A stretch of 64,000 nucleotides of DNA, from assembly GCA_031409955.1 (NCBI GenBank), contig JANNYF010000120.1, positions 62,001-126,000 on the forward strand, in the 5' to 3' direction. Position numbers and translations under genes: made by a program. The DNA is from JAFDVL01 sp031409955. GTDB taxonomy: Bacteria; Acidobacteriota; Blastocatellia; RBC074. Positions 16,705-25,540 of this stretch are shown here, piece after piece; the first letter of the stretch is position 1, and each line of letters starts with the position of its first letter. Under the pieces are notes generated by a model, which was given only the letters and a program-made list of their open reading frames with translations, was not told where the DNA came from and made no database searches.

Positions 16705-17382
16705 CTAACTAACTAAATAAAGCAACGGGAACAGATAAATCCAGATCAGATCCACCAAGTGCCAATACAGGCCAACCATTTCGACCTGCGTGTAATAAGC
16801 GCTGGTGTATTTGCCCTTCATCGCGTTGAGCAAAATCCACGTCAGCAGTCCGATGCCGACCGTGACGTGAATGCCGTGCAACCCGGTCATCATGAAATAC
16901 AGCGCGAAATACATTTCGATATGCGGGACATAATCCGTCGGGAAGCTGTAAAAAATGCCTGGCAAGAGTCCCTCGTGATATTTGTGGCTGTATTCGAAAT
17001 ACTTCACGACCAGAAAGACGCAGGCACAGGCAATCGTAATCAGCAGATTGATGATTATGCCGCGCTTATTGCTGGTTTGCGCCGAACGCACCGCCAATGC
17101 CATCGTCAGCGAACTGAAGATCAAGACCGCCGTGTTCACGACCCCCAAGTTTACATTCAGATGTTCGTGGCCAGCTTTAAAAGCTTCGGGGTACATGCTG
17201 AACATGAGCGCGTAGGCGACAAACAACCCGCCGAACATCAGAATTTCGGTCGCCAGGAATGTCCACATGCCCAACTTCGCCGTATCAAACTGCTGCTGGA
17301 CGTCGGTGAAGTGATGATGGAAGAACCACGGATGCTCGTCGTGCTTGTGGTCGTGTTTTAATTCGTCAACTGCTTGTGCCAT
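16705..17382 (-). CDS. ctaE: cytochrome c oxidase subunit III
   Basis: A 225-residue subunit III of a heme-copper oxidase. Marks include KLGMWTFLATEILMFGGLF, FYSFPTDYVPHIEMYFALYFMMTGLHGIHV and YWHLVDLIWIYLFPLLYL near the C-terminus. About six transmembrane segments follow a charged, His-rich N-terminus (residues 1-30). The start overlaps the end of the subunit I gene by 17 bases, supporting coupled translation. Confidence 0.93.
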   Translation of the reverse strand: MAQAVDELKHDHKHDEHPWFFHHHFTDVQQQFDTAKLGMWTFLATEILMFGGLFVAYALMFSMYPEAFKAGHEHLNVNLGVVNTAVLIFSSLTMALAVRSAQTSNKRGIIINLLITIACACVFLVVKYFEYSHKYHEGLLPGIFYSFPTDYVPHIEMYFALYFMMTGLHGIHVTVGIGLLTWILLNAMKGKYTSAYYTQVEMVGLYWHLVDLIWIYLFPLLYLVS

Positions 17383-19021
17383 GCACTGCTCCTTCTAAAG
17401 TTCCGGGTTTCTTTGGCGGCACAGGCACGCCGTAATCATAAGGGCCAATCTTGGTGTTCGGCTGCTTCTCGAAGTTATGCAGCGGTGGCGGCGAAGAAGT
17501 TTGCCATTCGAGCGTCAAGCCGCCCCACGGGTTCGCCGGAGCTAACGCGCCATTCTTCAAAGAAGCCAGCAAGTAGCTGACCATAATCAGGAAGCCCAAG
17601 CCGAGAATCCACGAGCCAACGGTTGAGACCTGATGCAACGTTTGATATTGCGGCAGGTAATCGTAGTACCGACGCGGCATCCCTTTTGAGCCGAGAATGA
17701 ATTGCGTCAGAAATGTGACGTTGAAGCCGATGAAGACTAACGCACATGCCAGGCGCGCCAGCGTTTCGTTATACATTCTGCCCGTCATCTTTGGCCACCA
17801 GTAATGCAAACCGCCATAGAATGCGATCACGGTTCCGCCCATCATCACATAGTGAAAGTGCGCGACGACGAAGTACGTGTCGGTTAAGTGAACGTCCACT
17901 GACAGCGCCGCGAGCGGGATGCCCGTCAAGCCACCAATCGTGAACAGGAACAAAAACGACAGCGCATATAGCATCGGCGTATCCAGCGAGATCGTGCCTT
18001 TGTACATTGTGGCTGTCCAGTTGAATACTTTAATGCCCGACGGAATTGCGACGAGATAGGTCAAGAACGAAAACACCATCGAAGCGAATTGCGATTGTCC
18101 GCTCACGAACATGTGATGTCCCCAGACGAGGAAGCCGATGATCGCAATGGCGACCGATGACATGCCGATGGCTTTGTAGCCGAAGATCGCTTTCTTTGAG
18201 AAGGTCGGAATGATTTCACTGATGATTGCCATGCCCGGCAAAATCATGATGTAAACCGCCGGATGCGAATAGAACCAGAAGAAATGCTGGAACAGCACCG
18301 CGTCGCCGCCCTTCGCCGGATCAAAAATCCCGATGCCCCAGGCGCGCTCAATAATCAACATCAACAGCGTGATCGCCAGCACGGGCGTCGCCAAGACCTG
18401 AATCAGGCTGGTCGCGTAAATGCCCCAGCAGAACAGCGGCATGCGGCTCCAGGTAATGCCCGGCGCGCGCAGCTTGTGAATCGTGGCAATGAAGTTCAAG
18501 CCCGTCAGAATTGAAGAGAATCCCAACACAAATACGCCGAACACCATCCAGATGACTTTGCCGCCCGAACCCGTACTGTAAGGCGTATAAAACGTCCAGC
18601 CGGTATCCACGCCTCCGAAGATGATGGAAGCAATGGCAATGATGGCTCCAATCACATAAATGTAGTAGCTGAAGATATTGATGCGCGGGAAGGCGACATC
18701 CTTTGTACCCAACAGCAACGGTAAGACAAAATTGCCGAGCGAAGCCGGGATGGCCGGGATGATGAACATGAACACCATGATCGCGCCATGGAGCGTGAAG
18801 ACCTGATTGTACTGATGCGCGGTGAGAATCGTTGGGCCTTGTCTAAAAAGTTCCAGGCGAATCAGTAAGGCCAGAATGCCGCCGACCGCAAACATCAACA
18901 GTACCGAAACCAGATACATCAAGCCGATGCGTTTGTGGTCGAGGGTATAGACCCACGACATGATGCCCTTGCCGCCTTCTTCATAAAAACTTTTATGCTG
19001 TCCTTGATTATTGTCTGCCAT
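17366..19021 (-). CDS. ctaD: cytochrome c oxidase subunit I, A2 type
   Basis: A 551-residue catalytic subunit. Metal ligands are seen in TLHGAIM (low-spin heme), the CuB histidines in FYSHPAVYI and GHHMF, and the heme pair in VVAHFHYVMMGG. The D-channel glutamate position of A1 enzymes (HPEVY) is alanine here and preceded by Tyr-Ser, the YSHPxV signature of A2-type caa3 oxidases. The protein reduces oxygen and pumps protons using electrons from the cytochrome c domain of subunit II. The C-terminal tail (residues about 505-551) is Pro/Gly-rich. Confidence 0.96.
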   Translation of the reverse strand: MADNNQGQHKSFYEEGGKGIMSWVYTLDHKRIGLMYLVSVLLMFAVGGILALLIRLELFRQGPTILTAHQYNQVFTLHGAIMVFMFIIPAIPASLGNFVLPLLLGTKDVAFPRINIFSYYIYVIGAIIAIASIIFGGVDTGWTFYTPYSTGSGGKVIWMVFGVFVLGFSSILTGLNFIATIHKLRAPGITWSRMPLFCWGIYATSLIQVLATPVLAITLLMLIIERAWGIGIFDPAKGGDAVLFQHFFWFYSHPAVYIMILPGMAIISEIIPTFSKKAIFGYKAIGMSSVAIAIIGFLVWGHHMFVSGQSQFASMVFSFLTYLVAIPSGIKVFNWTATMYKGTISLDTPMLYALSFLFLFTIGGLTGIPLAALSVDVHLTDTYFVVAHFHYVMMGGTVIAFYGGLHYWWPKMTGRMYNETLARLACALVFIGFNVTFLTQFILGSKGMPRRYYDYLPQYQTLHQVSTVGSWILGLGFLIMVSYLLASLKNGALAPANPWGGLTLEWQTSSPPPLHNFEKQPNTKIGPYDYGVPVPPKKPGTLEGAVHGTSS

Positions 19022-19048
19022 ATAAAACTCCTCGTGTGGACAACGAAC

Positions 19049-20002
19049 TTACTTGATAGATTTCAGATATTCAAAGAGCGCTTCCATCTCGCTTTTCGCC
19101 ACTAACCCTTGATAGCTAGGCATTAGGGGGGCGAAGTCTTTTGCAACTTTTGCTTGCGGATTAAGGATAGACTCTCTTACAAAGTTCTCGTCAATCAACG
19201 CCGAAGTTCCATCGGTTAACGGCTGTTGCGTCCCCCAAAGCCCCTTGAACGAAGGGCCTGTAAGTTTGGAGCCATCCACTGAATGACAGGTATTACAGTT
19301 CTTTTGTAAATAAACCTTTTTCCCTTCATCTGCGGTTTTGGGAATTGGCGGCCCGTCTTCTTTCAGCTTTCTGATTTGCTCAGGAGTCCAAACAAAAACT
19401 TTTGCTAACATTCCCGAATGCCCATCACCACAATATTCGGTACACAAAACCTGATGCTCACTCCCTGCCTTGGAGGTTGGGGTAAACCAGATGGACGTAT
19501 AACGTCCCGGTGGCAAATCGTGCTTCACGCGGAAGTCAGGGATAAAAAAACTATGGATCACATCCTCTGAGGTCATAACTAACTTGATCGTTTTTCCTTC
19601 TGGAATGTGCAACGTATTCAATTCCCTAAAGCCGTCTTTATGCTCAAACCGCCAGCCCCATTTGTAGCCCGTGACGTAAATGTCTTCAGCATCGGCGGGC
19701 GCGACGCCCAACACCATAAAATCCCAAAAGCCCCACACCGCAATCACCAAACACAAAATCGAGGGGATTATGCTCCACGTTAATTCCAGTCCGAGGTGAT
19801 GCGTAATGCGCGGCGTCGGCTTCGCTTCTTCGCCCGGTTTGAGGCGGTATTTGTAGATGAACCAAGCGGCGGGCCCCATGACCAACACGAACAGGATCAT
19901 CGTCAGCCAGAAGATAAACCCGTAGAGATTATCTACACTACTTGAAGCCGTTGAAGCGGCTGGTGGCAAAAACGGAGACCACCATTGCAAAAGGATATTC
20001 AT
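19049..20002 (-). CDS. ctaC: cytochrome c oxidase subunit II with C-terminal cytochrome c domain
   Basis: A 317-residue caa3-type subunit II. Two N-terminal transmembrane helices (about residues 28-50 and 70-95) are followed by the CuA cupredoxin domain with YKWGWRFEH, RVKHDLPPGRYT and the binuclear site CTEYCGDGHSGM. A monoheme cytochrome c domain follows (CNTCHS, and Met-containing PLMPSYQGL near the end). The fused cytochrome lets complex III pass electrons on directly. The ATG at 20002 overlaps the stop of the SCO gene as ATGA. Confidence 0.95.
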   Translation of the reverse strand: MNILLQWWSPFLPPAASTASSSVDNLYGFIFWLTMILFVLVMGPAAWFIYKYRLKPGEEAKPTPRITHHLGLELTWSIIPSILCLVIAVWGFWDFMVLGVAPADAEDIYVTGYKWGWRFEHKDGFRELNTLHIPEGKTIKLVMTSEDVIHSFFIPDFRVKHDLPPGRYTSIWFTPTSKAGSEHQVLCTEYCGDGHSGMLAKVFVWTPEQIRKLKEDGPPIPKTADEGKKVYLQKNCNTCHSVDGSKLTGPSFKGLWGTQQPLTDGTSALIDENFVRESILNPQAKVAKDFAPLMPSYQGLVAKSEMEALFEYLKSIK

Positions 20003-20919
20003 AACGATTGCTCTTTAATTGTTGGCTCAACCGGAGGCTCGTCGTCCCATTGATTCCGGTTGCCACCCTGTCCTTTGAATTCGCGCCGCCAGAAGAGAAT
20101 CAGCGCGCCTCCCAGGAGCAGCATGATCAAAACGCCACCGACTTTCATCGTGTTGGTGGCAGCCATTACATACGACCGTGAACTCGGATCGTATTTGTAG
20201 CAGTACAGCATGAAACGGTCGCTGATGGTGCCGATCTTGCCTTGCGAGGCTTCGGTCAATGCCAACCGTATATCGCGCTGCGGATAATCAATCCCTGGCA
20301 AATACCGCGAAACTTTGCCTTCCGGCGTCAGCACCATCGTGACAGAAGGATGGGCAAACTGTTTACTGTCGTCATCCCACTTGAACCGGAAGCCAAGCTG
20401 ATCGGCTAATCTTTTCGCATTGCCGTCTTTGTCCACTAATACGTGCCAGCCGCCCTCTGACCCAGGCCGCGCGTAATCCTGCATAATGGTGTTTTTCTTC
20501 GCGGCGGCTAACGCGGAGGTCTCTTTCGGATCAAAGCTGATGGTCACAACTTCGATGTCTTGCCCCGGCGTATACGGCACTTGTTTGAGCGACCGAACGA
20601 CGCCTTGCAACACCATTCCGCAGAGCAGTGGGCAGGAGTAATAGACCAGATTCAAAACCACCGGACGGCCTTTGCCAAAGTAATCTTTGAGCGCGACTGT
20701 CTGCCCCGCTTCGTCAATAAAGGTCAGGTTCGGATCAACCTGTGTGTTGAGCTTTTCATCCAGCCCCACGTTGTTCAGTTCCTGCGGCATTTGGTCAGAC
20801 CGCACCGGGCCTTGCGCGTGAACAGCCAGGAGGTTGGATAAAATTATCAAAGAAAGAAGCAATGTTCGACTCCCGCGAACCGACGCTTTCCTCACTGATT
20901 GTATACAACTCGAAATCAT
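19999..20919 (-). CDS. SCO1/SenC family copper chaperone
   Basis: A 306-residue membrane protein. After a signal segment (about residues 18-36) comes the thioredoxin-like SCO domain with the copper motif CPLLC (VYYSCPLLCGM) and the conserved histidine in FAHPSVTMVL. A C-terminal transmembrane helix (VGGVLIMLLLGGALILFW) anchors it. SCO proteins deliver copper to the CuA site of subunit II, encoded next. Its ATG immediately follows the stop of the upstream small membrane protein (TAA then ATG), and its stop overlaps ctaC, so expression is tightly coupled. Confidence 0.9.
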   Translation of the reverse strand: MISSCIQSVRKASVRGSRTLLLSLIILSNLLAVHAQGPVRSDQMPQELNNVGLDEKLNTQVDPNLTFIDEAGQTVALKDYFGKGRPVVLNLVYYSCPLLCGMVLQGVVRSLKQVPYTPGQDIEVVTISFDPKETSALAAAKKNTIMQDYARPGSEGGWHVLVDKDGNAKRLADQLGFRFKWDDDSKQFAHPSVTMVLTPEGKVSRYLPGIDYPQRDIRLALTEASQGKIGTISDRFMLYCYKYDPSSRSYVMAATNTMKVGGVLIMLLLGGALILFWRREFKGQGGNRNQWDDEPPVEPTIKEQSL

Positions 20920-21351
20920 TTATTTCGCTTGTCCAGCCGCTGCCGCTTTGGCAGGGGGAGGCGGCACGGCTTTCATCGCAGTCGGCTTGGCTTCAGGCTT
21001 CGCCGCTATCGGAGCGGTCGCGGGAGCCACTTCAGTTTTAGGTGGCGCGCCCTTTGCTTCCTCCGCCATCAACTGCATCGCGCGTTCGACCGGGATGCGT
21101 ACAATCCCTTTATCTTTATCAATGTGCTGATAACCGCCGAGCTTGGCATCCTCCGCCTTGCGCAGATTTTGCAAATCCGTGTAGGTCGCCTGATTGATCT
21201 TGCGGTTATGTTCGTTGTCGCGCGCGACGATAAACATCCACGAGAGAAACGCGCAAGTGGCAACGATAAAGATACAAGAGATAATCAGCAAAAACGCAAT
21301 CAGGGGATTCTTCGGCTCCTGATGCTCATAATCAAAGAATTCTTCAGACAT
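20920..21351 (-). CDS. small single-pass membrane protein of the ACIII-caa3 operon
   Basis: A 143-residue protein with one transmembrane helix (PLIAFLLIISCIFIVATCAFLSWMFI), a central segment with GGYQHIDKDKGIVRIPVERAMQLMAEE, and an Ala/Pro/Lys-rich tail (residues about 100-143). The central segment is shared by small proteins placed between actF and sco in related operons as far as I recall; no function is established. It abuts the SCO gene with no gap, suggesting a fixed-ratio role in assembly or in linking the two complexes. Confidence 0.7.
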   Translation of the reverse strand: MSEEFFDYEHQEPKNPLIAFLLIISCIFIVATCAFLSWMFIVARDNEHNRKINQATYTDLQNLRKAEDAKLGGYQHIDKDKGIVRIPVERAMQLMAEEAKGAPPKTEVAPATAPIAAKPEAKPTAMKAVPPPPAKAAAAGQAK

Positions 21352-21411
21352 CGTAGTCCCTACCTAATGCAAGATTGTGTCTAAGGTTTCAGCAATTGGT
21401 AACGGTCGCCC

Positions 21412-22608
21412 TTACGCGTTCTCGAATTCCAACGACTCTGCCAGGAACGGGTCTTTGGTCGGAACCAAGCTGTGTTTGCTTAACTGGCGCAGGAAAAAGA
21501 AGCCGCAGGTTCCACCCAGCGCCGCCCACGTCGCCACGTTCATCCAAAGTTGCCCCCACGCCACGCCATTCGGATTGCGGACAGGCATCACGATCCAGAA
21601 ATGATCTACGGCATGAATGAAGAGCATCCACGCCGCCATCACGGGCAAAATCATCCGATTCCGCTTCGCTCCGCGTGCCAGCAAGATAACGAACGGAACG
21701 ACGAAGTGACCGATGGCCAGTAACAAACTCACGCCGAGCCAGCTTCCGACTTTGCGGTTCACAAAGTAAATTGTCTCCTCCGGCAGATTCGCATACCAGA
21801 TCAGGAAATATTGACTGAACGCTATATATGCCCAGAACACATTGAAGGCAAACAGCAGCTTGCCCATGTCGTGGTAATGCTCCGCCGAAATCGCTTCATC
21901 CAGCATGCCGTTGGAGCGCAGCCACGCACAGATCAAAATCAGCAGCGCCATAAATGTAACGCCACCACCGGCAAAGAAATACACGCCCCACATCGTCGAA
22001 TACCAATGCGGTTGCAACGACATCAGCCAATCAATCGCCGCGAAAGACGCGCTGATAATCAGCAGCGGAATGCCCGGCGCACTGATCCAAGCCGCCCGCT
22101 TGGTTTCTTTTGGATCACCGTTGGTGTCCTGCCTGACCGAGTAGCTGTAGAGCTTCCAACTCAAGAAGCACCAGATGGCGAGGAAGATCACCGTGCGAAT
22201 AACGAAAAAGGTAACGTTCAAATAAGCGCTCTTACCTTTCAGCAAGGCGTCGTTAGCGACGACTTCCGTGTGTGTCCATTCGTACAGTGAGTGCATCCCA
22301 AACAGCACCGGAACAAAGAGCGGAGCCAAGACCCAGAAGTGAGTCATCACAGTTTCCGCTAAGCGCCGAACAACGACGCTCCATTCGGCCTGTGTCTGGC
22401 GCTGGATCATCACAAAAAATGTAGCGCCGAGCGATAAGCTGATCCAGTACACATAACTGGACAAGTACGCCGAGAAAAACTGATCGTGATTGGAAAAATA
22501 CGCGATGATGCTACCCACCCAGCCGAGTACCGCCAAGCCCATCATAATAGGTTTCGTCCGATTAACGACTTCGCTTTTGATCTGAAATGAACCGTGTGTG
22601 TTAGCCAC
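21412..22608 (-). CDS. actF: alternative complex III subunit ActF
   Basis: A 398-residue integral membrane subunit of the quinol:cytochrome c oxidoreductase called alternative complex III. About ten transmembrane helices are visible, with conserved-looking SLQPHWYSTMWGVYFFAGG, FNVFWAYIAFSQYFLIWYANLPEE and HAVDHFWIVMP. ActF is a paralogue of ActC in the NrfD-like fold and contributes to the proton path. It lies between actE and the small membrane protein in the canonical order. Confidence 0.92.
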   Translation of the reverse strand: MANTHGSFQIKSEVVNRTKPIMMGLAVLGWVGSIIAYFSNHDQFFSAYLSSYVYWISLSLGATFFVMIQRQTQAEWSVVVRRLAETVMTHFWVLAPLFVPVLFGMHSLYEWTHTEVVANDALLKGKSAYLNVTFFVIRTVIFLAIWCFLSWKLYSYSVRQDTNGDPKETKRAAWISAPGIPLLIISASFAAIDWLMSLQPHWYSTMWGVYFFAGGGVTFMALLILICAWLRSNGMLDEAISAEHYHDMGKLLFAFNVFWAYIAFSQYFLIWYANLPEETIYFVNRKVGSWLGVSLLLAIGHFVVPFVILLARGAKRNRMILPVMAAWMLFIHAVDHFWIVMPVRNPNGVAWGQLWMNVATWAALGGTCGFFFLRQLSKHSLVPTKDPFLAESLEFENA

Positions 22609-22627
22609 AATGTCCTCACTCTAAAAA

Positions 22628-23350
22628 TTACTTTTTGGCTGCCGCTTTGGCAGGAGAAGCTGCCGGAGAAGTTACAGGTGAAGCTCCGGCTCCGGCAACA
22701 GGAGAGGCTGTCGGCACGGGCACGACAGGCATTGCCGCCGGGTCAGGCGCTTTAATATCTGTTCCCGCAGGCACGTCCTTGATGTTCGCATTCTGACTGC
22801 GCTGCAACGCACGAACATACGCGATGATAGCCCAGCGATCACTGACCTGGATGTTTCCGCCGAGCGGTTGCATCGTGCGGACGCCGGTTGTAATCACATC
22901 GAAGATATGACCATCGGGAACTTCACGCAAACGCGGCTCCTGCAAATTCGCCGGAGCCAGTGCGCCGTACGAACGCGTTTTGACCGCACCGTTGCCATCG
23001 CCCAATCGTCCGTGACACGCGGCGCAATTGATATTGAACCGCTCCTGCCCACGCTTGAGCAATGCTTCGGTTACAGGGACTGGATTGCTTTTGATCAGAG
23101 TGCCACCCGCGTCTTTGCCCGTTGCCAACACATCGTCCTCATTTAAGTGTCCCTGCGCGATTGTGCCAGAGGGAGCAGAACGATTGGCACGTCCGTCCGC
23201 AAAAAATGTGCTGGCGGATTGCGCTTTGAATTTGGGTTGACTGTCCATATCGGGATGGACTTGGAGTGGCGTGGTGTTGCCAGAGGGGCGCAATCCGCAT
23301 CCGGCCAGCGCGCCCGCCAAAACCAACAAGATGAAAAGGCGACGTGTCAT
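22628..23350 (-). CDS. actE: alternative complex III monoheme cytochrome c subunit ActE
   Basis: A 240-residue lipoprotein cytochrome. The ATG at 23350 begins a lipoprotein signal (MTRRLFILLVLAGALAGC, lipid-modified Cys18); a longer ORF up to 23560 overlaps actD and lacks signal character. The heme site is CAACHG, with a Met ligand expected in TMQPLGG. The last 45 residues are Pro/Ala/Val-rich (PVPTASPVAGAGASP) and end in AAAKK. ActE accepts electrons from the ActA/ActB chain. Confidence 0.92.
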   Translation of the reverse strand: MTRRLFILLVLAGALAGCGLRPSGNTTPLQVHPDMDSQPKFKAQSASTFFADGRANRSAPSGTIAQGHLNEDDVLATGKDAGGTLIKSNPVPVTEALLKRGQERFNINCAACHGRLGDGNGAVKTRSYGALAPANLQEPRLREVPDGHIFDVITTGVRTMQPLGGNIQVSDRWAIIAYVRALQRSQNANIKDVPAGTDIKAPDPAAMPVVPVPTASPVAGAGASPVTSPAASPAKAAAKK

Positions 23351-23363
23351 GTGTTTCTCTCTT

Positions 23364-23906
23364 TTACGCTTCAACCAACTGAACTTCTTCTGCGCCCTTG
23401 AGCGATTGCAAAAACTCAGTGGTTTTTGTCGCATCGAATTGCGGGTCTTTCGCTTCAATCGAAACCAGGAAGCGATCATCCGTGATGCGCTTGGAAATCT
23501 CGGCGTTGAAAATCGGGTGGTACAGTTCCGGCAATCCATTGAACGCCCCAAGCATTCCAAAAACTGCCCCGAACGCCGTCAGCAACACCGTACACTCAAA
23601 CAAAATCGGCGTGGCAAATTCCAACGCAAAGAGCGGTTTGCCACCAATCACCAGCTTGTAATCCACCGCTCCTGTCCACCATTGCAGCAACAGCCCCAGC
23701 GTGAATCCGGTAATCGTGCAACAAAGAATAAGGTAGGGCAGCTTCGACCGCTTCATCCCCATCGCCTGATCCAGATGATGCACGGGAAAGGGCGTGTGAC
23801 AATCGAATTTGCTGTACCCCGCGAGGCGGACTTTCCGCGCCGCTTCGAGGATTTCCGTGTCGCTTTTGAAGGCGGCAATCGCGCCGAAAATTTTGCTTTC
23901 TGCCAT
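23364..23906 (-). CDS. actD: alternative complex III subunit ActD (DUF3341)
   Basis: A 180-residue membrane subunit. Family marks are YSKFDCHTPFPVHHLDQAMG in the N-terminal soluble part and two transmembrane helices (LPYLILCCTITGFTLGLLLQWW; ECTVLLTAFGAVFGMLGAF). The start is ATG 23906; the reading frame extends to a TTG further up that is less likely. The C-terminal part is a small soluble domain (FLVSIEAKDPQFD). It holds no cofactor in known structures of the complex. Confidence 0.92.
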   Translation of the reverse strand: MAESKIFGAIAAFKSDTEILEAARKVRLAGYSKFDCHTPFPVHHLDQAMGMKRSKLPYLILCCTITGFTLGLLLQWWTGAVDYKLVIGGKPLFALEFATPILFECTVLLTAFGAVFGMLGAFNGLPELYHPIFNAEISKRITDDRFLVSIEAKDPQFDATKTTEFLQSLKGAEEVQLVEA

Positions 23907-23988
23907 AAGCTTTCCACTTTCCACGTAGTAGCGAATTGATTCGCTTCCGATTAGTGAGCAAATGAATTTGCTACTGCGTGAATTGTTA

Positions 23989-25392
23989 TCAATGTTTCGC
24001 GTGTCCGTGCGCTTTGTGCTGTTGATGCGTCAGCACGGCTTTGACTTCTGCCAGCGCAATCACAGGCACAAACCGAATGAACAACAGGAACAAGGTCATA
24101 AACAATCCGAACGTTCCCGCGAAGGTCAGCAGGTCCACAATCGTCGGGCGATAGTAGCCCCAACTGGACGGAATAAAGTCGCGGTGCAAGGACGTGGCGA
24201 TAATCACAAACCGCTCAAACCACATGCCGATATTGATCACAATCGAAATGCAGAACATAAACGGAATGCTGGTGCGCAGCTTCTTGAACCAGAAGCATTG
24301 CGGCGACACCACATTGCAGGTAAACATCGTCCAGTACGCCCAGGCATACGGGCCAAACGCGCGGTTATAGAAGGTAAACTTCTCGTACATATTGCCGCTG
24401 TACCACGCCATAAAAAATTCCATCGTGTAGGCGTATCCGACAATACTGCCCGTGACGAGCATGATTTTGTTCATCACTTCGAGGTGATACATCGTGATGA
24501 GGTGTTGCAAATTCAACGCCCACCGCGCCACCAACATCAACGTCATCACCATCGCAAAGCCTGAAAACACAGCTCCGGCGACGAAGTACGGCGGGAAGAT
24601 GGTCGTGTGCCAACCGGGCAACTTCGACACCGCGAAGTCAAAGCTCACGATGGAGTGAACCGAAAGCACGAGCGGCGTGGAAATACCCGCCAGAATCAGA
24701 TAGGCAATTTCATAATGCTGCCAGTGGCGATTCGACCCGCGCCAACCCAAACTGAAGATGCCGTAAATCAGTTGCCGCACCTTCGTCGTTGCCCGATCCC
24801 GCAATGTCGCCAGGTCGGGAATCAATCCGACATACCAGAACAACAACGAGACGGTTCCATAGGTCGAAACCGCGAACACGTCCCATTCGAGCGGGCTGCG
24901 GAAATTCGGCCACATGCCTTGATTGTATGGCAGCGGGAACAACCAATACGCCATCCAGATGCGCCCGACGTGGAAGCCCGGATAGATGGCCGCGCAGGCC
25001 ACCGCAAACAGCGTCATCGCCTCTGCCGCGCGGTTGATCGAAGTCCGCCATTTTTGCCGGAACAAAAATAGGATCGCCGAAATCAATGTGCCGGCGTGTC
25101 CGATGCCAATCCAGAACACGAAGTTCGTAATATCCCATGCCCAACCGACGGGTTGGTTATTGCCCCAGACACCCACGCCCGTGAGGACGAGATAGCTGAG
25201 CATGCCGCCGAGCATCGCCGTGCCACAGAAAGAAACCGCAAAGGCAATATACCAATTGCGTGGCGTTTTGCCTTCGACCACTGTGCTGACGGCTTCGGTC
25301 AAGCTGTTGTAAGTTTGCTCACCTTCAATCAGCAATGGTTTGGCCAGTGGATTCTCTTTGGGAATTTTGAATTCGTTCGCTACTGCTTGCAT
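23989..25392 (-). CDS. actC: alternative complex III subunit ActC (NrfD-like)
   Basis: A 467-residue integral membrane protein of the NrfD/PsrC fold with about ten transmembrane helices. It forms the quinol-oxidising site together with ActB in known complexes. Recognisable blocks are FVFWIGIGHAGTLISAILFL, RAAEAMTLFAVACA, VSFDFAVSKLPGWHTTIFPPYFVAG and MEFFMAWYSGN. It follows actB after a 148-base gap that contains a long inverted repeat. Confidence 0.94.
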   Translation of the reverse strand: MQAVANEFKIPKENPLAKPLLIEGEQTYNSLTEAVSTVVEGKTPRNWYIAFAVSFCGTAMLGGMLSYLVLTGVGVWGNNQPVGWAWDITNFVFWIGIGHAGTLISAILFLFRQKWRTSINRAAEAMTLFAVACAAIYPGFHVGRIWMAYWLFPLPYNQGMWPNFRSPLEWDVFAVSTYGTVSLLFWYVGLIPDLATLRDRATTKVRQLIYGIFSLGWRGSNRHWQHYEIAYLILAGISTPLVLSVHSIVSFDFAVSKLPGWHTTIFPPYFVAGAVFSGFAMVMTLMLVARWALNLQHLITMYHLEVMNKIMLVTGSIVGYAYTMEFFMAWYSGNMYEKFTFYNRAFGPYAWAYWTMFTCNVVSPQCFWFKKLRTSIPFMFCISIVINIGMWFERFVIIATSLHRDFIPSSWGYYRPTIVDLLTFAGTFGLFMTLFLLFIRFVPVIALAEVKAVLTHQQHKAHGHAKH

Positions 25393-25415
25393 TCTTGCAG
25401 CTCCGTTGGTTTGTT

Positions 25416-25534
25416 AGCCGCGAATTTACGCGAATTATCACGAATTTGGTTTGAGTTGCTTGGGTTTTCGATTTCAACCAAATTGTTTATGAATCTGAAA
25501 ATAATTCGCGCTTAACTCGCGTAAATTCGCGGCT
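25416..25534. repeat. dispersed inverted repeat, copy A
   Basis: AGCCGCGAATTTACGCGA at 25416-25433 is the exact reverse complement of 25517-25534, giving 18-bp perfect arms around an AT-rich centre. It occupies most of the actB-actC gap inside the operon. A related element occurs at 57042-57144; both share GCCGCGAAT, CGCGAAT and AATAATTCG blocks. Confidence 0.75.
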
Positions 25535-25540
25535 TTATTC

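Noticed and set aside
22628..23560. 310-residue version of ActE
   Set aside because: The extra N-terminal 70 residues overlap actD and lack a signal peptide; the ATG at 23350 starts a perfect lipoprotein signal.
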